Under the pieces are notes generated by a model, which was not told where the DNA came from, did not search any database, and saw nothing but the letters and a program-made list of their open reading frames with translations. From assembly GCA_020630575.1 (NCBI GenBank), contig JAHDBD010000006.1, positions 62,001 to 126,000 on the forward strand: a DNA stretch of 64,000 bases, written 5' to 3'. Below are positions 1-7,456 of the stretch, one piece after another. A program made the position numbers and the translations under genes. This stretch comes from Bernardetia sp. (lineage in GTDB: Bacteria; Bacteroidota; Bacteroidia; Cytophagales; Bernardetiaceae). The stretch's first letter is position 1; each line of letters begins with the position of its first letter.

Positions 1-281
1 TATTGTAGATTAAAATTAAATTCACCATTTACATCATCTAGTCTATATAATAATCTATACCTAAATGTTGATTTAGATTTTTTCACTAGTATACCATTTT
101 CATCGAAACCCATACCACTTTTAGCTTTTTGGAATGATGTTATTTCACTTATATCAGAAAGTTTCTTAATTTTACTTAAAATAAAATACACTTTCTTTTC
201 ACGCTTAATGTAACGTTTACGAAACTTGTTCAAGAATAAATTTAATTCATCTTGAACAAGTTTATCTTTGGATACAAACAT
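1..281 (-). CDS. Hypothetical protein, C-terminus beyond window edge
   Basis: The ATG is at 281 and the frame runs off the left edge after 93 visible codons, so the full length is unknown. The N-terminal part is strongly basic (KFRKRYIKREKK). No family is recognised. A short stretch, ITSFQKAKSG, resembles ITSFQKTTNT in the protein encoded at 520-1053, so the two may be distant relatives (inference). The start lies one base after the stop of the small frame at 283-402, which suggests co-transcription. Confidence 0.7.
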   Translation of the reverse strand, partial: MFVSKDKLVQDELNLFLNKFRKRYIKREKKVYFILSKIKKLSDISEITSFQKAKSGMGFDENGILVKKSKSTFRYRLLYRLDDVNGEFNFNLQ

Positions 282-282
282 T

Positions 283-402
283 TTAAATATCCTCAGTTAT
301 AATACCTTCTTCGTTAACGATACCATCTTCCATAGTTTTTTCTTTATCTTTTTGACTATCGGTGATAATACCATTCTCTTCTGTAATACCTTGTTTTTTC
401 AT
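283..402 (-). CDS. Small 39-aa acidic protein with an internal repeat
   Basis: A 39-codon frame whose ATG directly abuts the TAA of the upstream coding-like segment (403-405) and whose stop is one base before the next start. The product is Glu/Asp/Lys rich and contains two related decapeptides, GITEENGIIT and GIVNEEGIIT, so it looks like a short internal duplication. No family is recognised. Support comes from exact operon packing on both sides and the repeat; the small size keeps confidence moderate. Confidence 0.5.
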   Translation of the reverse strand: MKKQGITEENGIITDSQKDKEKTMEDGIVNEEGIITEDI

Positions 403-522
403 TTAGTTTTTATTTTTAATTATTAATCCTTTATTTCCTTTACCAACATACTCAAAATCTTTTGGTATGTCTTTTTTTAACCCACCCAATAGAAGTAGCT
501 CGAACCATCTAATCTTAAATTA
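403..522 (-). other. Coding-like in-frame extension after a TAA stop
   Basis: The TAA ending the 177-aa gene (520-522) is followed in the same frame by 38 sense codons up to a second TAA at 403-405, which abuts the next ATG. The extension reads like protein: it contains WFELLLLGGLKKDIPKDFEY followed by VGKGNKGLIIKNKN. It has no ATG of its own and no gap for a separate promoter. It could be a C-terminal domain cut by a recent nonsense mutation or sequencing error, a readthrough product, or a tiny gene using a rare start. I cannot choose between these from sequence alone. Confidence 0.55.
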
Positions 523-1053
523 TTTATATCTAATATTTTCATAGTGATTTTTTAATCTTTTCATTGCATAAGACTCATTCTTGAATTTATTAAACCAATT
601 ATTTTTATATTTGGTATTGAAACTAAGACACGCAACATTCATGAATGATTCTCTGTACATTTCATCAACATTCAAATAATTATCATGTGTTGCATCTATA
701 ATTTTTAAGTTCTCATTTCTGTCCTGTATATCCGTTATATCATCGGTTTTGAATGTGTATTTCTTATTCAATATTAAAGTTTTACCAAATTTAAATTTAC
801 CTATAGTTAAAAATGGTGAACCTTTGAACGTGTTTGTAGTTTTTTGGAATGAGGTTATAGCTTTATTATACCCATCTTGCTTACAACTTTTCTGAACATT
901 TAACCAAGGCATACCAATACCAACTTTAAATCCAAGTATATAAATATCTAGAAAGTTAGCACCTCTAGTTTTATGGAAACGCTTAAACCATTTTCTTCTC
1001 TCAATATTAATTCTGAATGCATATGGCACATTCACTTCATTTAATTTATTCAT
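520..1053 (-). CDS. Hypothetical protein (177 aa)
   Basis: An intact ATG-started frame encoding a basic protein rich in Lys, Asn, Phe and Tyr, with no membrane segment. No family is recognised. It overlaps the end of the upstream methylase gene by 8 nt, so it is probably translated from the same mRNA. The notable point is the 3' end: the TAA is followed in frame by a coding-like stretch (403-519), so the full protein in relatives may be about 215 aa. Confidence 0.8.
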   Translation of the reverse strand: MNKLNEVNVPYAFRINIERRKWFKRFHKTRGANFLDIYILGFKVGIGMPWLNVQKSCKQDGYNKAITSFQKTTNTFKGSPFLTIGKFKFGKTLILNKKYTFKTDDITDIQDRNENLKIIDATHDNYLNVDEMYRESFMNVACLSFNTKYKNNWFNKFKNESYAMKRLKNHYENIRYK

Positions 1054-1813
1054 AGTTTTTTACTTTAAAGTTATATTCTTTATCAAAAACAAAAAGTTTT
1101 TCTATACTTTTTTTAGAACCACTAATAACACTATTAGATTTAAGACTACTTGTATTACTTTTTTCCCAAATACACTTAAAATCTTTTGGTGCATTATATT
1201 CACTTACATAAACCTCATGACCACTTAAAGTCATAACACGACACCATTGCCAAAATTTATCATAGTCAAAGTTTTTACTTGTATAATATTTTTTAGTTCC
1301 ATAGTATGGTATATCACAATATATAATACTATTAGGTGGTATTATCATATCTGTATAGTCTGAACTTTGAAATTCAACACCATTTAAATTTGGTAGTTGT
1401 TTTTCTATATTTCTTATACTCTCCGATATATAATCTCTTACTTTTCCATTTTTTGTTATAGATTTACCACTATAACCACCCTCAAAGAATCGACCATTTG
1501 CACTACCCATAAAACCTACCCAACCAACTAAAAAGTTATCATATTTTTGATTCTTTCCATTGAAACAATCTCTTACATCACTATAAAATTCTTTACTAAT
1601 ACTTAATGGTCGTTCTCTTCCACTTAATAATCCTTTCCACATTGAGATAAGGTACTTATTATTATCATTAGCAATCCTAAGACCGCTTATTTTATCAATC
1701 ATATTCATACCACCTGCAAATGGTTCAACATAATATTGGTTTTTCTTTCTATTTTTTGTAAGAATAGGTTTTAATTCTTTAGAAAACCTATTCTTACTAC
1801 CCATATATTTCAT
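1046..1813 (-). CDS. DNA adenine N6-methyltransferase (Dam/D12 class)
   Basis: A 255-aa protein with the D12-class (alpha-group) adenine methylase layout: N-terminal MKYMGSKNRF, the SAM-binding motif VEPFAGG at residues 29-35, and the catalytic motif CDIPYYG around residues 166-172, a variant of the usual DPPY. Such enzymes transfer a methyl group from S-adenosylmethionine to the N6 of adenine in a short DNA site; in phages they usually protect DNA from restriction or mark it. The length fits the family (about 250-280 aa). The DIPY variant keeps the Asp, Pro and Tyr that matter. Recognition sequence cannot be predicted. It overlaps its downstream neighbour by 8 nt and lies 2 nt after a phosphoesterase gene. 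Confidence 0.9.
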   Translation of the reverse strand: MKYMGSKNRFSKELKPILTKNRKKNQYYVEPFAGGMNMIDKISGLRIANDNNKYLISMWKGLLSGRERPLSISKEFYSDVRDCFNGKNQKYDNFLVGWVGFMGSANGRFFEGGYSGKSITKNGKVRDYISESIRNIEKQLPNLNGVEFQSSDYTDMIIPPNSIIYCDIPYYGTKKYYTSKNFDYDKFWQWCRVMTLSGHEVYVSEYNAPKDFKCIWEKSNTSSLKSNSVISGSKKSIEKLFVFDKEYNFKVKNYE

Positions 1814-1815
1814 TT

Positions 1816-2454
1816 TTATAGTTTTGTTACTTTATAATTTTCAGTATTTATAATTAATTTCCCGAATTCCTCTTGACATATAAATCTAGTACCCATAATT
1901 TCAACATCAATATTTTTATGATGATGACCAAACACCCAAACTTTTGGTTTATGGAATTGAAACATCATTTCCAACCCATTTGCAGTTATCGACTTATCAA
2001 ATATACCAAATAAAGTTTGTCTTATGGAATTAGGACAGTCATGTGTGACCATTATATTTGGTTTATTTTCCATATAACAATCGACAGCATCAAGCATTTC
2101 AGAATATGTCATTTCTTCATTATGCCACCAATCTATACCATCTATTCTACGATATCTGTCTATTGAAAAAGCACCCCGAACTGTCATCAATCCATTATAA
2201 TAGCTAAAATTTTTCAAAGAGTGATTTTCGCATAAGAATGAGTAATCATCATGATTACCAAAATTTATTTTATGCTTGGTACTATCAATATTTTTTAAAT
2301 GCCATTCGTGATGTTTTTTAAATCCAAAATCACCAACTTGGATAGATTTTAACTTATACTTATTTAAAATTTTCCAATACTCGTTAATATTCCCGTGAAT
2401 ATCGCTAATAAGTAATAGTTCATTAGATTGCATCAAATTCGTTTTTAATACCAT
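1816..2454 (-). CDS. Calcineurin-like metallophosphoesterase
   Basis: A 212-aa protein with the metallophosphoesterase signature in order: DIHGN (residues 18-22), GDFGF (41-45), GNHDD (66-70), VTHDC (about 138-142) and GHHHK (about 177-181). These Asp, His and Asn residues bind the two metals that hydrolyse phosphoester bonds; the substrate cannot be told from sequence. The size fits the compact, standalone phage and YfcE-like enzymes. The annotated start overlaps the end of the upstream membrane-protein gene by 32 nt; an ATG seven codons later (at 2433) would cut the overlap to 11 nt and keep the whole domain, so it is the likelier start. Confidence 0.88.
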   Translation of the reverse strand: MVLKTNLMQSNELLLISDIHGNINEYWKILNKYKLKSIQVGDFGFKKHHEWHLKNIDSTKHKINFGNHDDYSFLCENHSLKNFSYYNGLMTVRGAFSIDRYRRIDGIDWWHNEEMTYSEMLDAVDCYMENKPNIMVTHDCPNSIRQTLFGIFDKSITANGLEMMFQFHKPKVWVFGHHHKNIDVEIMGTRFICQEEFGKLIINTENYKVTKL

Positions 2455-3511
2455 ATATTATAATACCCAAAGATACAAGGAAGACCACTATAAATATAGC
2501 TATATGATTATTTCTTGTTAGTGGAACTTTTATGTAGTCAAAATCTGAAAAGTGTTTTCGTTTCCATTTAGATTCAACTTCGTGTTCCATTAATTTTAAT
2601 TTTTGATTCAATGAAAGCTCAGAATTTGTGAAAATATCATTTAGTTCAACTTCTATTGATTTATCATCACACCAAGAAAATGTTTTAGCCCACTTATTAT
2701 CTTTATCAACACAAACAACTAACTCATTTTTATTACCACCTTTCCAAATGTGTTGTTGCCTTTCCGCTATCTCTATACCTTTATTTTCAAAAACAATAAC
2801 AAACATTTTTACTTCATATTTGAACCCCAAATAAGCATTAAGTCTAGATAGTAATAAATTATCTTCATCACTACAGTTAATACATGATTTTTGTGTAAAG
2901 TTTTTTATTTTAGGATATTCATATAAACCAATTCTTTCTATAGAATCAAGATTTCTAAATTTCATTACAGAGTTTACCGCTTGTACTTTATTTTCATATG
3001 AATGCGAAACTGTATATGGGTCTATATCCGTAAATTTTGCCTTCCATTTATACTTATACATATCACCATCATATGAATGATAATCCCTGTGCATATCAAC
3101 AAATATTCTTTCAGAACCCCACTTTTTAGCTAAAAAATTATAATACTTTTCTGATATACTAATTATATCACCCGTATTCATTTTCATTCTCCATTTTTTA
3201 GGGTGTCTATCAACATAAGAACAATCATATGTTACTGTAGTTGTGCAACCCTTACCACACGAAACGGTTCTTGTACATGTTTTGTGTATATACTCATCCC
3301 ACTTTTCATAATATCTAACTTCTATAGGGTATGATGTTAAAAACTCTTTATCTGATGTTAAACCGTTTATCATAACAGTTTTCATGATAAGAATTAAAAT
3401 AATACCGACAAGTGTTGGCGCAACAAGTTCTATAGTGTTTAGTTTATGTCTATAAAAAATTAATCCCAATATTGATAAAAACATTGGGATTATTAGATAA
3501 AACCATTCCAT
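2423..3511 (-). CDS. Membrane protein with Cys-rich extramembrane domain
   Basis: A 362-aa protein with two N-terminal hydrophobic helices (about residues 4-20 and 28-47) and one C-terminal helix (about 337-355). The large middle domain contains a Cys cluster, KTCTRTVSCGKGCTTTV, and another CxxC (CINC, around 215), suggesting metal binding or disulfides. Its start codon overlaps the stop of the upstream LemA-like gene, so the two are probably translated together and may form a complex. The pairing of a LemA-like protein with this kind of Cys-rich membrane protein resembles what I recall from other large phages, but I know no function. Confidence 0.8.
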   Translation of the reverse strand: MEWFYLIIPMFLSILGLIFYRHKLNTIELVAPTLVGIILILIMKTVMINGLTSDKEFLTSYPIEVRYYEKWDEYIHKTCTRTVSCGKGCTTTVTYDCSYVDRHPKKWRMKMNTGDIISISEKYYNFLAKKWGSERIFVDMHRDYHSYDGDMYKYKWKAKFTDIDPYTVSHSYENKVQAVNSVMKFRNLDSIERIGLYEYPKIKNFTQKSCINCSDEDNLLLSRLNAYLGFKYEVKMFVIVFENKGIEIAERQQHIWKGGNKNELVVCVDKDNKWAKTFSWCDDKSIEVELNDIFTNSELSLNQKLKLMEHEVESKWKRKHFSDFDYIKVPLTRNNHIAIFIVVFLVSLGIIIYGIKNEFDAI

Positions 3512-4047
3512 TAGAATAATGATTGCTTTGTTTCAATACCTGTTTCAAACTCTTCGTCTATACCTTCATTTTTAATCACAGGTATGTCGATATGTTCTTT
3601 GTCCGATAAGAACCATCGTCCAAAAGGTATTTCTTTTATTAAGTTGTCATGCTCTAAACCTAAGTTTATTAGTTGTAGTTGTGCGTAATGAAATGATTCA
3701 CGCTGAGATTCAATATTTTTTTGAACGTTTTCTAATAACTTCGTACTATAGTTTGGATTTGATTCTTGAACCCATTGCATTAATTTTCCTTGGTGTTTAG
3801 AATATCTACCACTAATTAAGTCGGGATAGATTGTAGCAAAATCTTTAGAATATTTTTTAGCAACCTCTGCGTTTCCAAAAATAATAGATTTCATTTTACT
3901 CATATGCGACTTATTTCCATCAATTTTAGATTTTATTGAGTTTGAAAGTCTAATTTCTTTGTTTTGGTATGACCAACTTAATGTTACATATCCAATACCT
4001 AGGATTAATACTAATGATAATCCAAATGCTAATAAAATTTTGTTCAT
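3511..4047 (-). CDS. LemA-like single-pass membrane protein
   Basis: A 178-aa protein with one N-terminal hydrophobic helix (residues 4-24) followed by helical sequence. The stretch after the helix (NKEIRLSNSIKSK), a central VQESNPNYS motif and a C-terminal EHDNLIKEIPF resemble the LemA-like family common in large phages. LemA proteins are anchored helical bundles of unknown function. The stop overlaps the start of the next gene by one base (ATGA-type coupling). Assignment is by recalled family pattern, not alignment. Confidence 0.65.
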   Translation of the reverse strand: MNKILLAFGLSLVLILGIGYVTLSWSYQNKEIRLSNSIKSKIDGNKSHMSKMKSIIFGNAEVAKKYSKDFATIYPDLISGRYSKHQGKLMQWVQESNPNYSTKLLENVQKNIESQRESFHYAQLQLINLGLEHDNLIKEIPFGRWFLSDKEHIDIPVIKNEGIDEEFETGIETKQSLF

Positions 4048-4059
4048 TTTGTTTTTAAT

Positions 4060-4290
4060 TTATGTTAATTTTATATTTAATAATTTTTCTCTTTCTTTTG
4101 GTGTATATAATAGTGTAAATAATGCGGTATTCATTGCCCACTCTTTAGCTTTCTTTTCACTTGTTTTAGAATGATATTCCAATCTAAATTCATCATCTTT
4201 CATCAAATCTTTTACACGATTTTTCAAAGTATTCCACATAAAATTTTCTTTTTCAAGATTTGACATGTTATTTATAGATAATGTAGTCAT
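4060..4290 (-). CDS. Hypothetical protein (76 aa)
   Basis: A small, charged, helical protein (many Lys and Glu; LEKENFMWNTLKNRVKDLMK) with no membrane segment and no recognised family. It is the first gene after a Bacteroidetes-type -7 element at 4313-4320 and lies 12 nt upstream of the LemA-like gene, so it probably opens that operon. Confidence 0.7.
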   Translation of the reverse strand: MTTLSINNMSNLEKENFMWNTLKNRVKDLMKDDEFRLEYHSKTSEKKAKEWAMNTALFTLLYTPKEREKLLNIKLT

Positions 4291-4312
4291 GATATTGTTT
4301 TTAAATTACACA

Positions 4313-4320
4313 CAAATATA
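4313..4320 (-). promoter_or_regulatory. Weak promoter -7 element
   Basis: On the minus strand this reads TATATTTG, fitting the Bacteroidetes -7 consensus TAnnTTTG, about 23 nt upstream of the start at 4290. No TTG is seen at the expected -33 distance, so support is weaker than at other sites in the window. Confidence 0.45.
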
Positions 4321-4338
4321 CTAATTTATTTTTAATAA

Positions 4339-4998
4339 CTAACCTATTTGTATAAATTTATTTGACACTTCATCTATATTTTTAGAAAGTGAATCCTCAT
4401 TTTCACAATTCTTTACAAAATCTAAAAGCTTTTTATTTACATCCTTAATACCATCAACAATAGATTGTAAAAATAGCTCTCTCTGTTCTGTATAAGGTAT
4501 GAATACCGCTCTATTTTGATAAATAGGTTTAGGTCTATTATTATCATATTCAAAGTCATCATCAACAGCCAAATAATGCACTTCATTTGTGTGTAATGTA
4601 GTCTTTTTAATACATCTTTGATAATTAAATTCTATCTGTGAACCTCTAGTACCTTTATTAATTGTAAAGTCTGTTAAAGGTGATAATATTTCATTGCTTC
4701 CCAAATTACTTTTGATACTATTATCAATATCAAATCTTATCGAAAATGATAAATACTTTTCATCTTTTTCACAGTTTCCAATAGCCATTTCAAGTTTTGA
4801 TATTAACTTATTTCTTGAACTTGAACTCATACCATAGTATTCATACCCAAGACCTAAAGATTTAATATCCTCACCTTTAAATGAAAACTTATTATTACTA
4901 AAATTATAATATAAATCTATTGTTCTAGCTCCAACATAAGTTGTTTGTCCTGTAAATAAACCTAACTCGTCTAATTTTACTTTTCCTACCTTTGGCAT
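4339..4998 (-). CDS. Hypothetical protein (219 aa)
   Basis: A soluble-looking protein of mixed composition with a Ser-rich linker (GMSSSSRNK) near residue 55 and a hydrophobic, helical C-terminus. No motif or family is recognised. It overlaps the upstream 77-aa gene by 13 nt, so the two are likely co-translated. Confidence 0.75.
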   Translation of the reverse strand: MPKVGKVKLDELGLFTGQTTYVGARTIDLYYNFSNNKFSFKGEDIKSLGLGYEYYGMSSSSRNKLISKLEMAIGNCEKDEKYLSFSIRFDIDNSIKSNLGSNEILSPLTDFTINKGTRGSQIEFNYQRCIKKTTLHTNEVHYLAVDDDFEYDNNRPKPIYQNRAVFIPYTEQRELFLQSIVDGIKDVNKKLLDFVKNCENEDSLSKNIDEVSNKFIQIG

Positions 4999-5219
4999 AT
5001 ATGATTTATTATTTCGTTAGTTATTAATGTCTCACCTGCATTTGAGTTTATTGCAAATTGGAATGATTTGGCAACATCATCACTCAATTCCTCATCAGAT
5101 TTATATTGTGTCATTAAGAATGTTAATCCTTTATTTACAATATCAACTCTTTCGTTTTTATCATTTGACTTTCTAAAGTCATCAACTAAAACTTTTATAA
5201 CATGTTTTGTTTCACTCAT
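4986..5219 (-). CDS. Hypothetical protein (77 aa)
   Basis: A small acidic helical protein beginning MSETKHVIKVLVDDFRKSN. No family is recognised. It is packed tightly: 2 nt after the gene at 5222-5812 and overlapping the next gene by 13 nt. Confidence 0.72.
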   Translation of the reverse strand: MSETKHVIKVLVDDFRKSNDKNERVDIVNKGLTFLMTQYKSDEELSDDVAKSFQFAINSNAGETLITNEIINHICQR

Positions 5220-5221
5220 TT

Positions 5222-5812
5222 TTATAATTTTTCTATACTTTTAATTTCTCTAAACATGAAATCAATATTTCTTTTTGAGGGTGTTTTATCTTTTTTCATA
5301 GATACATAATTGTAAGAAATTTTACCATTCCTTCCTGCGAATTTCAAATTATTAAAACGCACACCACCTATAAAACAAATTACTACCTCATCATCGCCAC
5401 CTTTGAGTGATTCACAAACAACTTTAACTTTATCACCTTTTTTAAATTCAGAGTTTTCTATTATTTTTTCAATAATATCATTTTTCTTTTTAACAATCTC
5501 ATTAATCTCATTTTCAAAAACATTTAATTCTAAATGTTGTTTTAATAGAAAGTCATGGTGTTTAAAATCTTTCTCAATAATACTCAAATAAATCTTTATA
5601 TCAGATATAATATCACTACCGACACTCATTTTAAATAATCCATCAATTTCTATATACTTTTCACCATCAAGACTATCATTAAATATTCTTATTTGTGAAT
5701 TTTCAATTTTTCTTAAAGAATATGGAACATCAATAACTTCATTAACTAAACATGTCTTAGTACCTCTTGAATGATATTTATATATTTCTTTAAATCTATT
5801 ATTTTTAATCAT
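5222..5812 (-). CDS. Hypothetical protein (196 aa)
   Basis: Charged protein with a Lys/Glu/Ile-rich central helix (about residues 95-125, possibly coiled coil) followed by a beta-type segment, GDKVKVVCESLKGGDD, that looks like a small barrel. No family is recognised. It lies in the operon that begins upstream of 6037. Confidence 0.75.
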   Translation of the reverse strand: MIKNNRFKEIYKYHSRGTKTCLVNEVIDVPYSLRKIENSQIRIFNDSLDGEKYIEIDGLFKMSVGSDIISDIKIYLSIIEKDFKHHDFLLKQHLELNVFENEINEIVKKKNDIIEKIIENSEFKKGDKVKVVCESLKGGDDEVVICFIGGVRFNNLKFAGRNGKISYNYVSMKKDKTPSKRNIDFMFREIKSIEKL

Positions 5813-5824
5813 AATAAAGTTTTA

Positions 5825-6037
5825 TTATTTGTTTTTACATTCCCTTAACTCTTTTTCCAAAGACATTAATATACCCATCCTACCATTTTTTGTATTCTCT
5901 TCTAAAAATACTTTTTCTCTAGAGTCGTTTTGATGTGGTGTTAATTTTACTTCAAAAATATCATTTGTTTGAATTATTCGATATCTCATATAATAAGACA
6001 TCAATTCTTTAATAATTTTATTTATTCTCTTACACAT
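5825..6037 (-). CDS. Hypothetical protein (70 aa)
   Basis: A small basic protein (MCKRINKIIKELMSYYMRYR at the start). No family is recognised. It is the first gene behind a strong promoter match at 6058-6088, giving a leader of roughly 15 nt, and is followed 12 nt later by the 196-aa gene. Confidence 0.7.
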   Translation of the reverse strand: MCKRINKIIKELMSYYMRYRIIQTNDIFEVKLTPHQNDSREKVFLEENTKNGRMGILMSLEKELRECKNK

Positions 6038-6057
6038 ATCGTTTTATTTTTATTAAG

Positions 6058-6088
6058 CAAATCTAATTAAAAATAAATAAACTACCAA
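6058..6088 (-). promoter_or_regulatory. Bacteroidetes-type promoter (TTG-N20-TAGATTTG)
   Basis: Minus strand: TAGATTTG (6058-6065) matches the -7 consensus TAnnTTTG, and a TTG (6086-6088) lies exactly 20 nt upstream. It drives the gene starting at 6037. The TTG box lies inside an arm of the intergenic stem-loop structure at 6081-6146. The 11 bases GCAAATCTAAT here recur identically in the promoter at 9461-9491. Confidence 0.75.
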
Positions 6089-6146
6089 ATAACGTGCAAT
6101 AAATTTCACATTATTTGGTAGTTTTGTATATTTTATTGCACGTTAT
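6081..6146 (-). ncRNA. Pseudoknot-forming intergenic RNA element
   Basis: Two perfect inverted repeats are interleaved. Arms of pair one: 6089-6103 with 6132-6146 (15 bp). Arms of pair two: 6081-6092 with 6111-6122 (12 bp). Read as minus-strand RNA the order is a, b, a', b', the arrangement of an H-type pseudoknot, with linkers of 9 and 7 nt and a' directly joined to b'. The four shared bases 6089-6092 must be split between stems. It starts at the stop codon of the 191-aa gene and is followed by a U-rich run, so it may act as terminator, 3'-end protector or small RNA. Its function is unknown. Confidence 0.7.
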
Positions 6147-6721
6147 TATATTTCTTTAGATATATCAATAAGGGTTTTAATATACTCTTTTGAATCTTTC
6201 AATTGTCTTTCTTTAGTTTCTAATAGTTCCTTAGATTTTTTTATTTTATGTGATAATAACTTTCTAAATCTAGAAAATGCTTCATCTTTCACTTTATCTA
6301 CAGAAACACATGTATATGTATGTGATTTATAAACACTTAAAAAATTTTGAGTCTTCATAGAACCTTTAAATAAAACTTCTTCATACATAATACCATTCTT
6401 TATATAATATGCGTATATCTTTTCATGTAAAAGATGTGAGTTTATTAATGATGTTAAAATAGTTTCACCCTCTATAAATTTAACACATGAAACATTTTCA
6501 CCTTCTAATACTTTTTCATCATTGAATTTTAGATTTATAACTAAATCCTTATAAGCATTCATTTTTCCATCTTTAGGTGATGAAATTTTAAATGAACGTT
6601 TACCATTGCTATAAATCTTATCACTAATAAGGTTTATAGATTTCTTTTTGAGAAGTCCTAAATGCTTATTAATTAAACTTTCTTGGATATCTCTATCATA
6701 AATTATATTTAATTCACACAT
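6146..6721 (-). CDS. Hypothetical protein (191 aa)
   Basis: A charged protein with a mixed N-terminal two thirds and a long Lys/Glu helix at the C-terminus (about residues 145-185, possibly coiled coil). No family is recognised. Its start overlaps the end of the preceding small gene by 13 nt. Its stop codon abuts the pseudoknot-capable element, which is probably the 3' end of the transcript. Confidence 0.75.
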   Translation of the reverse strand: MCELNIIYDRDIQESLINKHLGLLKKKSINLISDKIYSNGKRSFKISSPKDGKMNAYKDLVINLKFNDEKVLEGENVSCVKFIEGETILTSLINSHLLHEKIYAYYIKNGIMYEEVLFKGSMKTQNFLSVYKSHTYTCVSVDKVKDEAFSRFRKLLSHKIKKSKELLETKERQLKDSKEYIKTLIDISKEI

Positions 6722-6852
6722 ATATTTTTTGTTTTTACAAGTTCACGCTTTAGTTTATAAAGATTTCTATATTCGTAATACTTATTTTTCTCATATTCAT
6801 TGAATGTTATATTAAAAATAGACATATCAATCTCATTTGAGCTAATATCCAT
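6709..6852 (-). CDS. Small hypothetical protein (about 47 aa)
   Basis: The open frame extends up to 6972, but that would overlap the HslV-like gene by 70 nt. The ATG at 6852 (MDISSNEIDMSIFNITFNEY) avoids overlap and is preceded by an AT-rich leader, so I prefer it. Upstream ATGs at 6927 and 6972 would add a basic, hydrophobic N-terminus. The Asn/Tyr/Lys-rich product has no recognised family. It overlaps the next gene by 13 nt. Confidence 0.5.
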   Translation of the reverse strand: MDISSNEIDMSIFNITFNEYEKNKYYEYRNLYKLKRELVKTKNICVN

Positions 6853-6901
6853 TAAACAAAATTGAATCTTTAAGTGTATATAAAGTAATAAAAATAACTT
6901 C

Positions 6902-7456
6902 TTAACTTTTCTTATTTTTCTTTTCATAAAAATTAAATGGTCTTTGAGTATATAAATCATATTTTTCAGCACTTTCTAAAGCCAAAATTAACCTATCTCT
7001 AACACTTTTGTTTTTAGTACTATTCAATGAACCCATAGCAAATGGATAACCACTACCTATAACAGCATATTCATCTTCCATTTCTGCTACTTGAAAATCA
7101 ACCATAACTTCAAAAAGTCTACCACGAAATCCTACTAGTATATTACCACCCTTATCAATGGTTGATTCCGACGACCTCAAAAAACCTCTTTCTTTAAAAG
7201 TTTTTTTCAATCCGTCAACAAAGTCCGTAGACATGTATTTACTAATACACATTGTATCTTCTTTGAAATATGGTGGTGTAAAGCAATGTTCAATTATATT
7301 CATTAATCTATAAGAGCCACAAGCACCTATAATAAATTCACCCTTATCAAAAACTTTACCATCTTTCCTAACACGTTTAAACATAGTTCCCGATGCTAAG
7401 GAGTCGCAACCTATATGTACGACCCCTTTTTCAATTATACCAACTATACACGTCAT
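6902..7456 (-). CDS. HslV/proteasome-like Ntn hydrolase
   Basis: A 184-aa protein beginning MTCIVGIIEKGVVHIGCDS, matching the start of HslV and proteasome beta subunits, in which Thr2 becomes the N-terminal nucleophile after Met removal. The conserved Asp follows (GCDS), and the family's GSGxPxA segment appears as GSGYPFAMG near residue 135, followed by a helix and DLYTQRPF, comparable to the HslV C-terminus. The length fits HslV (about 175 aa). No HslU-like unfoldase is adjacent; a BCS1-like AAA protein lies 17 kb away. Its start overlaps the stop of the M42 peptidase gene by one base, suggesting a proteolysis pair. Substrate and oligomer are unknown. Confidence 0.8.
   Translation of the reverse strand: MTCIVGIIEKGVVHIGCDSLASGTMFKRVRKDGKVFDKGEFIIGACGSYRLMNIIEHCFTPPYFKEDTMCISKYMSTDFVDGLKKTFKERGFLRSSESTIDKGGNILVGFRGRLFEVMVDFQVAEMEDEYAVIGSGYPFAMGSLNSTKNKSVRDRLILALESAEKYDLYTQRPFNFYEKKNKKS

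Noticed and set aside
6081..6721. Type III toxin-antitoxin (ToxIN-like) system from the pseudoknot and neighbouring gene
   Set aside because: The neighbouring 191-aa protein shows no ToxN features and the RNA motif is not tandemly repeated.
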